Shown piece after piece: positions 54,308 through 63,220 of a stretch of 64,000 nt of DNA (position 1 is its first letter; each line of letters opens with the position of its first letter). The DNA comes from Lachnoclostridium sp. Marseille-P6806 (GTDB lineage: Bacteria > Bacillota > Clostridia > Lachnospirales > Lachnospiraceae): contig NZ_LR130584.1 in NCBI RefSeq assembly GCF_900625025.1, positions 40,123-104,122 of the forward strand, read 5' to 3'. Made by a program: the position numbers and the translations under genes. The notes under the pieces are model-generated. The model had not been told where the DNA came from, did no database searches, and saw only the letters and a program-made list of their open reading frames with translations.

Positions 54308-54372
54308 TGCCGAAGCACTTTCCGTGCGAGTCTCGCGACTGCCAAATCCGCGCAGGCGGTTTTGCGGCTGCC
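54308..54372 (-). repeat. shortened copy (E) of the pre-start repeat
   Basis: TGCCGAAGC (54308-54316) joins directly to the ribosome site of the LplC gene, followed by the GCAC/GTGC element (with a two-base insert) and part of hairpin 1 with GCGCAGGCGGTTTTGCGGC. Hairpins 2 and 3 are absent. Intercistronic position. Confidence 0.65.
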
Positions 54373-54412
54373 ATCAAAGGCGCACGCCGTAAGCATAACC
54401 GCTTCGCTCTCA

Positions 54413-55342
54413 TCAAAACAGCACGTTTTCACCATCAAACCTGCGTACCAGCGCATTCGCCGTGACGACGACAATAAAGCCGAGGACCGACTGAAACAGC
54501 CCGGCCGCCGCGGACATACCCACATCATTGAGCTCCATCAGGCCGCGGTATACATATGTGTCGATCGTCTGCGTCGTTTCATACAGCGCGCCGGAGTTCA
54601 TGGGCACCTGATAAAACAGGCCGAAATCAGAGAAGAAGATCCGCCCGACTGCCATCAGCGTCAGAATAATGACCGTCGGTTTTAACAGCGGCAGGGTGAT
54701 CCGTCCGATCTGCTGCCAGCGGGAGGCGCCGTCAAGGCTGGCGGCTTCATAGATCGACTTGTCGATGCCCGCAATGCTGGCCAGATAGATGATCGACTGA
54801 TATCCCGCATTTTTCCACAGGAAGACGAAGACGAGAATAAAGGGCCAGTATCCCTTTTCCATATACCAGGCAATCTCCCTGCCTCCGAGCAGCCGGATTA
54901 TCGTATTGTTGACAAAGCCACTGTCTGCATTCAGAAACGCATAGACCATATAGGCAATGACGACCCAGCTCATCAGGTTGGGCAGAAGCAGCGCCGACTG
55001 GAAAAACTTGGTCCGGATCGAATCGCCCAGCGCATTCAGCATAATCGCAATGGCAATGGCAAAGATGGTCCCCAGCACAATAAACGCCAGATTGTAGAGC
55101 AGCGTATTGCGGGTCATGAGCACCGCGTCCTTGGACTGGAACAGGAAACGGAAATTGTCCAGTCCGCTCCATGCACTGCCGAAAATTCCTTTCTTGTAGC
55201 TGAACCGCTTGAAAGCCAGAAAGATTCCCAGCATGGGAATATAGTTGTTGATGAGCAGATACACGATTCCGGGTGCTGCGATCAAAAGAAGCGGGCCGGA
55301 TTTTGCATATTTGACACGAACTTTCTTTTTTGGAGCAGACAT
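54413..55342 (-). CDS. sugar ABC permease, LplB type
   Basis: 309 residues from the ATG at 55342, which is preceded by GGGAGGA. Core LplB pattern LLIAAPGIVYLLINNYIPMLGIFLAFKRF, EAA loop EAASLDGASRWQQIGRITLPL, end FDGENVLF. It lacks the long N-terminal extension seen in the 15546-16895 protein. Just upstream, GGCTTTGGCAGGGAGGA may be a very eroded copy of the pre-start repeat. Confidence 0.92.
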   Translation of the reverse strand: MSAPKKKVRVKYAKSGPLLLIAAPGIVYLLINNYIPMLGIFLAFKRFSYKKGIFGSAWSGLDNFRFLFQSKDAVLMTRNTLLYNLAFIVLGTIFAIAIAIMLNALGDSIRTKFFQSALLLPNLMSWVVIAYMVYAFLNADSGFVNNTIIRLLGGREIAWYMEKGYWPFILVFVFLWKNAGYQSIIYLASIAGIDKSIYEAASLDGASRWQQIGRITLPLLKPTVIILTLMAVGRIFFSDFGLFYQVPMNSGALYETTQTIDTYVYRGLMELNDVGMSAAAGLFQSVLGFIVVVTANALVRRFDGENVLF

Positions 55343-55446
55343 ATTTTCCTCCCTGCCAAAGCCAGTAAACCAAAAGCGCACGCCTGCCGGATGATGGTCC
55401 GGCGGCAAACGGCACAAAGCGCCTCTTTCCTACTCTTTCATCATAC

Positions 55447-55490
55447 AAAAACTCCCCTCCCGCTTTCTTTCAAAAACGAGAGGAGAGTTT
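55447..55490 (-). terminator. hairpin between binding-protein and LplB genes
   Basis: AAAACTCCCCTC pairs imperfectly with the GAGAGGAGAGTTTT side around a 16-base loop; on the minus strand five T residues follow. Probably attenuates transcription from the binding-protein gene into the permeases. Confidence 0.6.
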
Positions 55491-55504
55491 TAAGATTTGA
55501 GATT

Positions 55505-55572
55505 ACCGCGTTTCCTTACTGCCGTGCCATTCCGGCACTTTCGGATGACCGCGTTTCCTTACTGCTGTGCCA
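55505..55572. repeat. duplicated 3' end of the binding-protein gene
   Basis: A 25-base unit (55505-55529) recurs at 55548-55572 with one mismatch. The second unit holds the last codons and the stop of the binding-protein gene, so the downstream unit is a copy of that gene end, including a second stop. Confidence 0.65.
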
Positions 55573-57109
55573 GCCACGCATCGAGCTGGGTCTGCTTTGC
55601 CGCAAGGATGTCGTCATATCCCGCATCCCTCAGCGCCTCACGGAACTCCGGCAGCGCCGCGGCAGGATCGACCGAACCGCAGGCAATGCCAGGCAAGTAC
55701 TGCTTGATGACATTGTTGACCGCCGTATACTGCGTCTGCACCTGGCTTGCATCAAAGGTAAAGCCCATCGCAGGCGACTTGGCCGCCTTGTGGTTCTGCT
55801 CGTTCTCCCATGCCAGAGACTCCTCGGAGCCGGAGCCCTGCAGAGGCCACTGAATGAAGAAATTGCCGAGTACGCCGCAGGAGAGCTGCGCCGTGTAGGA
55901 AACCGTAGAAGCATCCTGTCCCTCCGGATAGGAGACGGTTCCGTCATCATTCTTAACGTAGTCCTCGCCCTCGATGCCATACAGCATGGTATTGATGACC
56001 TCCGGATCGGTGTAGGTCAGCTCGAGGAATTTGAGCGCCGCATCCTGATGCTCCGAGGTCGAAGCCACGACCTGCGCCACCGCATTGATGGCCGAAGTAT
56101 CAAGGTACGCGCTGCCAAGCGCGATCGCGCCGACGTCATAGCCGGACGGAGCCGACAGAGACGCTGCCGTGTCCTCCAGCGGATAACTGTACGACGCGCT
56201 GTAAGCAAAATAGCTTCCGGAGGACATCAGCTCCGCCGCCGCCGAGGTGGTCGTCGCCGCATCTTTCATAATAAGATCGTTTTCGTACCAGCTTCTCACC
56301 AGGTTTGCATATTTTTCAAAATCGGCCAGATCATAGTAGCTGGTCACGGTCATGTCATCGCCCTGCAGAACTCCTGTCGGCGCGCTGAAAGAATCTCCCA
56401 GCCAGTCAATGTTCGTGATCCACCTCGTGAGGCCGCTGTCGCCCTGGGAAACCGGGGCAAGAGGCGTCATCTCCGGATGTGCCTCTCTCACCTTTTCAAA
56501 AATCGCCGTCAGATCCTCTGCGCTCTTTACCGAATCCATGTCAAGGCCGAGCTCCTCCGCAATATCCTTGCGGTAGATCAGCATGGGCTGCAGTGCAAAC
56601 GGCTTGAGCGTCGGAACCGCATAAATTCTGCCGTTCTGGCTGGTCGTCTTGAACCAGTCCTCCTCGATCAGATTTCTCAGCTCCGGGGCATCCGCATCGA
56701 TCATATCGGTGATGTCGCAGCACATATCCTGCGCAATGTCGTTGCCCAGATCACCCAGCGTATGGAAAAGGTCGACCTCACCGTTCTGCACCGCAAGGCT
56801 GACCTGCTGCGTGTAGTCCGCGATCGACAGCGGCATGAGATGAACCTCGACGCCGATTTTTTCTCTCGAAATCTCGTTGATTTTTTCTTCCACGGCCGAA
56901 GTATCATCCGGGATTGTATTAAAGCTCACAAAGGCATAGGTGATCTGCGTATACTCTCCGCTGTCGCCCGTCTCCTCTGTCCCCGCGGACGCCTCCGTCT
57001 GCTGTCCGTCCTGCGCTGCGCCGCTTCCCGCTGCCGAACCGCAGGCCGCAAGCGGCAGTGTCATACCTGCTGCCAGCAGAATACTGACTGCTTTCCTGAA
57101 CATTTTCAT
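55559..57109 (-). CDS. extracellular sugar-binding lipoprotein (LplA/LipO-like)
   Basis: 516 residues. Lipobox LAAC, a short Gly/Ser/Glu linker, then the LplA-type domain (ITYAFVSFNTIPDDTSAVEEKINEI). AGGGAGGG lies before the ATG pair. Length and neighbours (LplB, LplC, YesMN) are standard for an oligosaccharide importer of Gram-positive gut bacteria. Expression is probably switched on by the YesN-type regulator encoded just upstream. Confidence 0.92.
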   Translation of the reverse strand: MKMFRKAVSILLAAGMTLPLAACGSAAGSGAAQDGQQTEASAGTEETGDSGEYTQITYAFVSFNTIPDDTSAVEEKINEISREKIGVEVHLMPLSIADYTQQVSLAVQNGEVDLFHTLGDLGNDIAQDMCCDITDMIDADAPELRNLIEEDWFKTTSQNGRIYAVPTLKPFALQPMLIYRKDIAEELGLDMDSVKSAEDLTAIFEKVREAHPEMTPLAPVSQGDSGLTRWITNIDWLGDSFSAPTGVLQGDDMTVTSYYDLADFEKYANLVRSWYENDLIMKDAATTTSAAAELMSSGSYFAYSASYSYPLEDTAASLSAPSGYDVGAIALGSAYLDTSAINAVAQVVASTSEHQDAALKFLELTYTDPEVINTMLYGIEGEDYVKNDDGTVSYPEGQDASTVSYTAQLSCGVLGNFFIQWPLQGSGSEESLAWENEQNHKAAKSPAMGFTFDASQVQTQYTAVNNVIKQYLPGIACGSVDPAAALPEFREALRDAGYDDILAAKQTQLDAWLAQQ

Positions 57110-57275
57110 TCCCTCCCTTTGCCTTGCTGCGGGTTCTATGCTGCTTTTCCCGCCAATGTCATAAATCTATGCTGAGTATAAGTATAGGAAGACTCCCGAA
57201 AATGTTCTTTCAAAAACAGGCTTTCCATTTCCACTTTTAAGGACTGCTGTTTCTCCTTTTCCGCACATGCCGTCA

Positions 57276-58955
57276 CTATGGCCGCACTCCCATATGATAC
57301 TCATTCGGCGTGCAGCCGACCTCTTTGCGGAACACCGTTGAAAAATACGAGAAATTATCAAAGCCCACCTTTGCCGCCACATCACTGATCCGGACGTCTC
57401 TCGATGCAAGAAGCTCCTTTGCTTTCCCGATCCGGCACTCCGTCAGATATTGCCGAAGACTGATGCCGGTCTCCTTTTTGAAGAGCTTTGCGGCATATTC
57501 CGGGGTCAGAAACACACTGGCCGCGATTTCCGTCCGCGAAATATTTTCACTGTAATGCTCCTGCATAAACTGGCGCGCACGCTCCGTCACAGAGTCCGTG
57601 CGGTCCACCTCCTCGACATAATCCATGGACCTGCCGATGAAAAACACCTGCCAGCGGATCATATCCATAACAGAGTCCGCCGCCCGCTGCTCCATCTCCG
57701 CCGCGCCCGGATCCCCGAAAAGCTGCGCCGCCATGATCTCCCGATCCGCGAGATATACATACACGCACTGCAGCAGATCCTGCCGCAGCTGATGGAGCGC
57801 CGCGGCTGTCAGTCTGCGTCCCGCCGCAAGCTTTTCGAGCCGCTGCCGTAAATATTCCAGAAGCTCCCGCTTTTTCCTGTCCACAAGAAAGCTCCTCACC
57901 TGCCGGATGTCGATCACCGGCTCCTCTCCTGCCGGCGCCGCAAGCGCCTGTGCCTCTGCGCCGGTGAGGACCCGTCCCTTGCGGGAGACATTGTCCGCAT
58001 CGAGGGCCAGCAGTCTTTTCCTCTCCTCCGGAAGCCTCCAGAGCACACAGGGTTCCCCGACATAAATCGTGGCAGGAGCCAGAAGCTGCTTTGCGATCCG
58101 TTCATTCAGCGCCTCACAGCATGCGGCAAGCCCCTCTGCGTCTGCGAATGTCTGCGGCTCCTGCCCCTCGAGAACTGCGGAAAAAACAAGTGCATTTCTC
58201 TGCAACTCCTCCGCAAGCCCCGCGAGCTTTCCCTTATATCCATACTTTTCGCACGCTTCGCTCCGCAAAAACGAAGACAGCGCTGCGCGGAGCTTTTCCT
58301 CCGCATCGGCCGTGCCGCCTGCCCGGTTCTCCTCCCCTGCCTCAGAAGACAGAAGCCGGTTTTCTCCGGACGAGAAAAGACTCAATCCATAGATCAGCAG
58401 AACCAGACAATAGCTGCCTCCGACAGGGATGTCCAGTTTTCTCTCCCGAAGCTCCCGCTCGACGGCCCTCCGCTCCGCTGTCAGCTTCCGGTGCAGAAGA
58501 TCCTCCCAGAAGCCCGCTTCCACATATTCGAGCGTATCAGAAAACCACGCTTCATATTTGGTCGCCTCCCGGTACCGCTCCTCCTGCCGGAGCTTCTGTA
58601 TCGCCCCGTAGAGCTCCGTTTCCATCCTGCTTTTGGAAAACGGCTTCACCACATAGCCCGACGCGTTATAGCGGATCGCCGTCTGCGCAAAGTCAAATCG
58701 CTCATGGCTTGTAAGAAAAATAAACTGGGTCCGGAAGCCGCGCTCTCTCACCCACGAGAGCAGCTCCAATCCGCTCTCCCTCGGCATCTCGATATCGCAG
58801 ATCGCAACGTCCACCTGCTCCGAAGCAAAAATTTTCCGCGCATCCTCCGCATTGTAGGCGGAAAACACCCGGTCCACGGCAAAATGCTGCCAGTCCATGG
58901 CCTGCACGATCACGTCGACCGTAGGCATATCATCATCGATGACAAGAACGTTCAT
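57276..58955 (-). CDS. yesN: response regulator with AraC DNA-binding domain (YesN type)
   Basis: 559 residues. Receiver domain 1-120 with acidic pocket (IDDD) and phospho-acceptor Asp54 (AICDIEMP), a long central region, and a C-terminal AraC domain (about 455-559; ISRTEIAASVFLTPEYAAKLFKKETG and VGFDNFSYFSTVFRKEVGCTPNEY). The gene lies 70 bases after the sensor kinase gene and upstream of the importer it should control. The linker is longer than in many YesN proteins, which agrees with the variable central part of this family. Confidence 0.93.
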   Translation of the reverse strand: MNVLVIDDDMPTVDVIVQAMDWQHFAVDRVFSAYNAEDARKIFASEQVDVAICDIEMPRESGLELLSWVRERGFRTQFIFLTSHERFDFAQTAIRYNASGYVVKPFSKSRMETELYGAIQKLRQEERYREATKYEAWFSDTLEYVEAGFWEDLLHRKLTAERRAVERELRERKLDIPVGGSYCLVLLIYGLSLFSSGENRLLSSEAGEENRAGGTADAEEKLRAALSSFLRSEACEKYGYKGKLAGLAEELQRNALVFSAVLEGQEPQTFADAEGLAACCEALNERIAKQLLAPATIYVGEPCVLWRLPEERKRLLALDADNVSRKGRVLTGAEAQALAAPAGEEPVIDIRQVRSFLVDRKKRELLEYLRQRLEKLAAGRRLTAAALHQLRQDLLQCVYVYLADREIMAAQLFGDPGAAEMEQRAADSVMDMIRWQVFFIGRSMDYVEEVDRTDSVTERARQFMQEHYSENISRTEIAASVFLTPEYAAKLFKKETGISLRQYLTECRIGKAKELLASRDVRISDVAAKVGFDNFSYFSTVFRKEVGCTPNEYHMGVRP

Positions 58956-59025
58956 TCTGTTCGCATTCCTTTTTATCCTGCTGCGTTGCTCTGCTGCTTT
59001 GTTCTGCTCGCGGCCGCCTCGTCTC

Positions 59026-60861
59026 TTACAGCTTCCAAATGGTGCTCTGCCGTCTTGCGCGGCGGGGCAGCCAGATATCCACGCGGCTCCCGTGCGGCTC
59101 GCGATTGGAAAACTCTATCAGATCCTCTCTCCTGTACATCAGAGACAGCGTTTTCTTAAAGTTCCAAAGCCCGATCCCGTGTCCGTCCTCACGAATCGTC
59201 ATCCTGCCGCTGCGAACCTCCATAAGGAACTGCTCCGGATAACCGTCACCATCATCCTCCACCGTGATATGCAGCATTTTATCCCCGTCCCGTTCCTCCT
59301 CATGTGCACCGACGAGAATGGAGGTCAGCCGGTTCAGCGATACCGCATGCTTGTAAATGTTTTCCAGCATCGTGTGCACAAGAAGCTGCGGAACCTGATA
59401 ATCCTCCATGCCGGGTTCCACATCAAAGAAAGCAAACACACAGTCCGGGTACCGCATATTCTGCATGTCGATATACGATCTTGCATGCCGGATCTCTTCG
59501 GAAAGCGACACAGTGTGAAGCCCGGCCTTAAAGAGGTAGCGGATATTCTCGGAGAGCCTCTCGATATACCTCCGAATGTCTTCATTTCGGTTCTGATAGG
59601 ACATGCTGTGGATCGTCGTCAGCGCATTCAGAAAGAAATGCGGCCGGATCTGGAGCTGAACATATTTGAGCGTCGCCTCGTCAAACTGGATCCGATCCTC
59701 GTACGATCGTATTCTGAGATTGACGATGGTGTCCATCATACGGTTAAAACTCCGGTTGATCCGGTCAAACTCCATCGTCTCTGCCGTGCCCGGAAGCCGC
59801 AGCGACGAATCGCCCTCTTCAATCCGGCTCATCGCAGACAGCAGCTCCTGCACCGGGATCACCACAGCACTGCGGGCGTAGCGAATAAACAGAACCGTCA
59901 GCACGAGAGCCGCAAAAACAAGCGCCGGAATGAGCAGCTGGATCAGCTTGAAGCTGCCGATCACCCGGCTTCTTGGCATACCGGCAAGAATCACCAGATC
60001 CGTATCCGGCACCCGGTCTATATAGACGAGCATTCTGCCGCGGGCCGTCCAAAACGCTCCCCTGCCGGAAAGAAGCCCTCCGCTTCGCGAAAGCTCTGCC
60101 AAAAGCGCTCCCGCCCCCGGTTCTGCAATCTCCCCCGCGCTGTAAAGAGGATTTCCCTCTGCGTCCAGCAGTGCGGCAAAGCCTCCGGAGACCGGCAGGA
60201 ATATTTTTCCGCCCGTCTGCACCGGCAAAAATGCGGCGATCCTCTGATTCTTATTGCGGTAGCAGCGCATCAGATAGGAAAAATCCCCGATCTGCACAGT
60301 CTCCCACCTGCCCATGATCCTCCCGGTTTCTTCCATCTCCGTATCGGTCAAATACTGCCGGATCTCCTGATCCTGCGCGTAAGAAAACTGGGCGCTGTAC
60401 TTGGAAAGGTACTGTCCGCTGGCCATGTCATACAGCGCCAGCTCATGAATATCGCTGTTGGCGTACATGAGATCCCGCATCAGCTTGACCAGCCCCTGCG
60501 CAGCCACACTCCGGCGGACCATATCGCTCTGCTCCAGCGCGACGAGATCTCCCGTGTCCTGAAACAAAATCGCAAGCGCCCGGTCGTTGGATTCCAGCAT
60601 CTGCGCCAGCGTTGTGCTCCCGTTCTCCGCTGTCTGACGCAGCAGCTCTCCCGCACTGCTGCGCAGGGACAGAAAGGTATTCGCCCAGATCGCAGACAAA
60701 ATCACAATCATGAGCAGCAGAAAAGCTGCCACGGTACGGCTGATGACAGACAGAAAAGAACAGCGGACGCGTGTTCTTCCTTTTGCTCCGGCTTCTTTTG
60801 CTCCAGTTCTTTCTTTTCTCTCCGTTTTCGTTTCCCGCTCCTCCTTTCCAGGCCGCTGCAC
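59026..60861 (-). CDS. yesM: sensor histidine kinase (YesM type)
   Basis: 611 residues if the GTG at 60861 is used; the first 35 residues are very basic and lack a clear ribosome site, so the start may be lower. Two membrane helices (about 45-66 and 303-326) bracket an extracellular sensor of about 240 residues. HAMP follows, then the His_kinase domain with phospho-acceptor His408 in QIRPHFFLNAL, and an ATP-binding domain ending GHGIGLWNFKKTL. Cognate partner of the YesN-type regulator. Confidence 0.92.
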   Translation of the reverse strand: MQRPGKEERETKTERKERTGAKEAGAKGRTRVRCSFLSVISRTVAAFLLLMIVILSAIWANTFLSLRSSAGELLRQTAENGSTTLAQMLESNDRALAILFQDTGDLVALEQSDMVRRSVAAQGLVKLMRDLMYANSDIHELALYDMASGQYLSKYSAQFSYAQDQEIRQYLTDTEMEETGRIMGRWETVQIGDFSYLMRCYRNKNQRIAAFLPVQTGGKIFLPVSGGFAALLDAEGNPLYSAGEIAEPGAGALLAELSRSGGLLSGRGAFWTARGRMLVYIDRVPDTDLVILAGMPRSRVIGSFKLIQLLIPALVFAALVLTVLFIRYARSAVVIPVQELLSAMSRIEEGDSSLRLPGTAETMEFDRINRSFNRMMDTIVNLRIRSYEDRIQFDEATLKYVQLQIRPHFFLNALTTIHSMSYQNRNEDIRRYIERLSENIRYLFKAGLHTVSLSEEIRHARSYIDMQNMRYPDCVFAFFDVEPGMEDYQVPQLLVHTMLENIYKHAVSLNRLTSILVGAHEEERDGDKMLHITVEDDGDGYPEQFLMEVRSGRMTIREDGHGIGLWNFKKTLSLMYRREDLIEFSNREPHGSRVDIWLPRRARRQSTIWKL

Positions 60862-61171
60862 GGCTATGACTTTCTCTGCTTATTATGAAGTATTTACGTC
60901 AAAAAAACGAATCACAGCTTTCCCCGGCTGTCTATGCAGGCAGGTCTGACCTTGAATGTATATGGACACCTTTCCTGCAATAGAGGCTGAACAACTCTAT
61001 TGTAACGGAAAGATGTTTTATTGAACTCACCTGAAGCCTTAAAAATCCAGTAACTTCTCAAAGTAAATCCCACAACGGGATCTGCAACGGGATTTTCTTT
61101 GGGAAGTTACTTTTACAATTTTGGTTTTTGCAAAAATCATCTCGAATACAGCACGCCGACACTGAAGATAT
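60862..61171. other. intergenic region between yesM and the tRNA-like region
   Basis: No credible gene. Contains an 8-bp hairpin CAATAGAG/CTCTATTG (60978-61002) and a cluster of AATCCC/CGGGATT repeats around 61063-61096 that can fold in two ways. The yesM promoter should lie here on the minus strand but no box pair is convincing. Confidence 0.35.
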
Positions 61172-61179
61172 GTTATAAT
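61172..61179 (+). promoter_or_regulatory. extended -10 promoter element before tRNA-like sequences
   Basis: TGTTATAAT is an extended -10 (TG-N-TATAAT), about 25 bases before the first tRNA-like segment. It is a plausible promoter for the tRNA-Arg transcript. The -35 region is poor. Confidence 0.4.
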
Positions 61180-61202
61180 ATCTCCGCAGTTGTGTAGCGC
61201 CA

Positions 61203-61312
61203 TGCTCGGGTGGCTTAGCAGGCCAGAAAAACCGCCTCCTAAGGATTCCCGGCAGCTTTTGCCGAAATCCAAAAAGCACCTAAGTGCGGGGTTCGAATCC
61301 GGTCGGGACTGG
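61203..61312 (+). other. decayed tRNA-like segment
   Basis: Contains GGGTGGCTTAGCAGG (D-arm-like), CTCCTAA (identical to the anticodon loop of tRNA-Arg CCT), a self-contained hairpin, and GGGGTTCGAATCC (T-arm-like). The acceptor and T stems do not pair, so no functional tRNA can be drawn. Probably a rearranged relic. Confidence 0.35.
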
Positions 61313-61464
61313 GAAAAGTGCAACAGGCACCTTCCGCCAGAATGGCGTCCACGACGTTTCTCGGAATCAGGCCTCCGGGGCGTCAGCCCATTAGCAGGAA
61401 GCGGAGGCATCCGGGCGGCTCCGGAGGGTCCGAAAAGCCCGTAAATAAGCCAAAATTTACATGT

Positions 61465-61504
61465 GTCTCCGTAGCTCAGCAGGATAGAGCGTCCGCTTCC
61501 TAAG
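61465..61504 (+). pseudogene. truncated tRNA-Arg (5' half)
   Basis: The first 40 bases repeat the 5' half of the intact tRNA-Arg at 61580, including the CCT anticodon, with one base changed. The 3' half is replaced by unrelated sequence. Such half-copies often mark past insertions of mobile elements at tRNA genes. Confidence 0.7.
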
Positions 61505-61579
61505 AACAGGGAGAAACGGCCATCAGCTGAAAAACAGGCGCGAGGTCGGGAGACCTAAAAATCCACCAATTTCATACAC

Positions 61580-61656
61580 GTCTCCGTAGCTCAGCAGGAT
61601 AGAGCGTCCGCCTCCTAAGCGGAAGGTCAGAGGTTCGAATCCTCCCGGGGACGCCA
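61580..61656 (+). tRNA. tRNA-Arg (anticodon CCT)
   Basis: Cloverleaf can be drawn: acceptor GTCTCCG/CGGGGAC with one G-U, D arm GCTC/GAGC, anticodon stem TCCGC/GCGGA around CTCCTAA with anticodon CCT (61614-61616), T loop TTCGAAT, discriminator G and encoded CCA end. Decodes AGG. A strong terminator follows within ten bases. Confidence 0.92.
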
Positions 61657-61665
61657 GACAACAGT

Positions 61666-61702
61666 CCGGAAACCCGCGTAAATAAAGGGTTTCCGGTTTT
61701 TT
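61666..61702 (+). terminator. terminator after tRNA-Arg
   Basis: Perfect 10-bp CCGGAAACCC/GGGTTTCCGG stem followed by six T residues. Confidence 0.9.
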
Positions 61703-61759
61703 CATATCCAGCACATCTATCGAACTTCGTACATAACCCGTTTTGCAAGCTCCATTTTT

Positions 61760-61897
61760 GCTAATCGGAAAGGCGTAGAACACTCAACCATCCTCTTCCG
61801 TTAGCCAGCTAATTTTTAGCAAAAAATCGCGATTTTTGCTAATCAAAACGGGCTTCCCGCTAATTTGCCGATTTTCCCAGCTAATTTTCCTGCTAAT
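61760..61897. repeat. six GCTAAT repeats with a large palindrome
   Basis: GCTAAT occurs at 61760, 61808, 61838, 61859, 61880 and 61892; several are spaced 21, 21 and 12 bases. Between the second and third lies a near-perfect palindrome (61817-61841, TAGCAAAAA-TCG and its complement, one extra A). This looks like an array of binding sites, for instance for a replication, transfer or regulatory protein of the adjacent mobile element. Confidence 0.6.
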
Positions 61898-61969
61898 CAA
61901 AAAGGCGGTTGTTCCTTGTCCTAAGGAATGATTCCCCGTATATTTTAATCATCAATCGTCCATTACATA

Positions 61970-62011
61970 GGCCAGTCAGAGCCTCTTCGGAGGTATTCTG
62001 ACCGGCCTTTT
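61970..62011 (+). terminator. terminator-like hairpin before the DUF5688 gene
   Basis: GGCC-GTCAGA-CCTC pairs with GAGG-TCTGAC-GGCC (bulges between) around a TTCG loop, then TTTTAT. It stands between the GCTAAT array and the ribosome site at about 62026, so it may attenuate the downstream operon. Confidence 0.6.
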
Positions 62012-62038
62012 ATCATTTCACGCAAAGGAGGACGACAG

Positions 62039-63124
62039 ATGAATTACGAGCAGTTTCTGGAACAGATGAAAGAAGAACTGACGGAACGGTTTGCCGCAGA
62101 TCTTCCGCCGGAGCTTGCCGATGTGAGGATCGGCATCCGGGATGTGGAGAAGCTCCAGGGGGAATCCTACCGCGGACTATCCTTCCGCAGCGGAAATTCT
62201 CCGGTAGAAGCCAACCTCAACATGGCCGGGGCATTTCAGGCCTTTGAAGCGGGCCGTCCGTATGAGGACATTCTGCAGGATGTGGAAGCCCAGCTTATGA
62301 AGGTAGTGGACCGGACTCCCCAGTTCAATATAGGGGAGCTGTCTGACTACGAGGCCATGAAGCCAAAGCTGATGATGGAGATGATCCCGCAGAAAGGGAA
62401 TGAAGACAGGTTGGGCAATGTCCCGCATAAGAAGGTGGAGGACATGGCCCTGATCTATCGCCTGGATATGGGCGATAGTAATGGCGGCAAGATGACTTCC
62501 GTTATTACCAACCAGCAACTGGATGCATTTGGAATTACGGCAGACCAGCTCCATCAGGACGCGCTGGAGAATGCACCGCTTACCCATCCGGGATCTCTCC
62601 GCTCCATGCAGGAAGTGATGGCAGACATGATGGGCATGGAACCGGAGGAACCGATTCCCGGGGAACCCATGATGCTGGTGGCCACGACAAAAGGCGCTTT
62701 CATGGGCGCTTCCGTAATCCAGTATCCCGGCTTCATGGAGCAGGCGGTGGAAAAGCTCGGAGGAGACTTCTTCGTTCTCCCCTCATCCATTCATGAAGTG
62801 CTGCTGGTGCCGGATGACGGGAAGGCGGATTACCATGAGCTGGCAGCCATGGTGCAGTCTATCAACGAGACGCAGGTAGCCCCGGCAGAGCGCCTGTCGG
62901 ACAATGTTTACCATTACGACAAGGCGGACAGGGTATTCGAACTGGCAGACAAAACCGCTGAACGGAAGCTGGCACAGAAGCTGGAAAAGAAAGCGGAAGC
63001 ACGGGCTGCAGCGGAGAAGAAACCGTCCATTCTGGATCAGCTGGGAGAAAAGAAGAAAGAGGCGATGGAGCATGCACCGAAAGCAAAAGCACCGGGAAGG
63101 ATCGCGCCGGAAGCAGCATTATAA
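62039..63124 (+). CDS. DUF5688-family protein of an integrative element
   Basis: 361 residues, soluble, starting MNYEQFLEQMKEELTERF after AAAGGAGG. The pattern (early IRDVEKLQGESYRGL; ANLNMAGAFQAFEAGRPYEDIL; MTSVITNQQLDAFGIT; closing Ala/Lys/Glu-rich tail from about 295) matches, as I recall, the DUF5688 proteins found in conjugative elements of Clostridia. Their function is unknown. It opens what is probably the left part of such an element. Confidence 0.7.
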   Translation: MNYEQFLEQMKEELTERFAADLPPELADVRIGIRDVEKLQGESYRGLSFRSGNSPVEANLNMAGAFQAFEAGRPYEDILQDVEAQLMKVVDRTPQFNIGELSDYEAMKPKLMMEMIPQKGNEDRLGNVPHKKVEDMALIYRLDMGDSNGGKMTSVITNQQLDAFGITADQLHQDALENAPLTHPGSLRSMQEVMADMMGMEPEEPIPGEPMMLVATTKGAFMGASVIQYPGFMEQAVEKLGGDFFVLPSSIHEVLLVPDDGKADYHELAAMVQSINETQVAPAERLSDNVYHYDKADRVFELADKTAERKLAQKLEKKAEARAAAEKKPSILDQLGEKKKEAMEHAPKAKAPGRIAPEAAL

Positions 63125-63220
63125 CAGCACAGGAGCATACCGGAACAAGGGAGCGTTAGAGGCTTATTACAAAAAGCGGATATTGCTCCCTTTTCTGATG
63201 CACCGGAGAGGACGGATCAC

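Noticed and set aside
16908..54372. CRISPR array for the repeated elements
   Set aside because: The copies are dispersed, long and hairpin-rich, with no regular spacers and no cas genes.
55344..55414. a further copy of the pre-start repeat before the LplB gene at 54413
   Set aside because: Only GGCTTTGGCAGGGAGGA and a GGCACAAAGCGCC stretch resemble it; too eroded to list as a feature.
61203..61312. functional tRNA or SRP RNA
   Set aside because: Acceptor and T stems do not pair, and the SRP-type GGAA-loop motif is absent.
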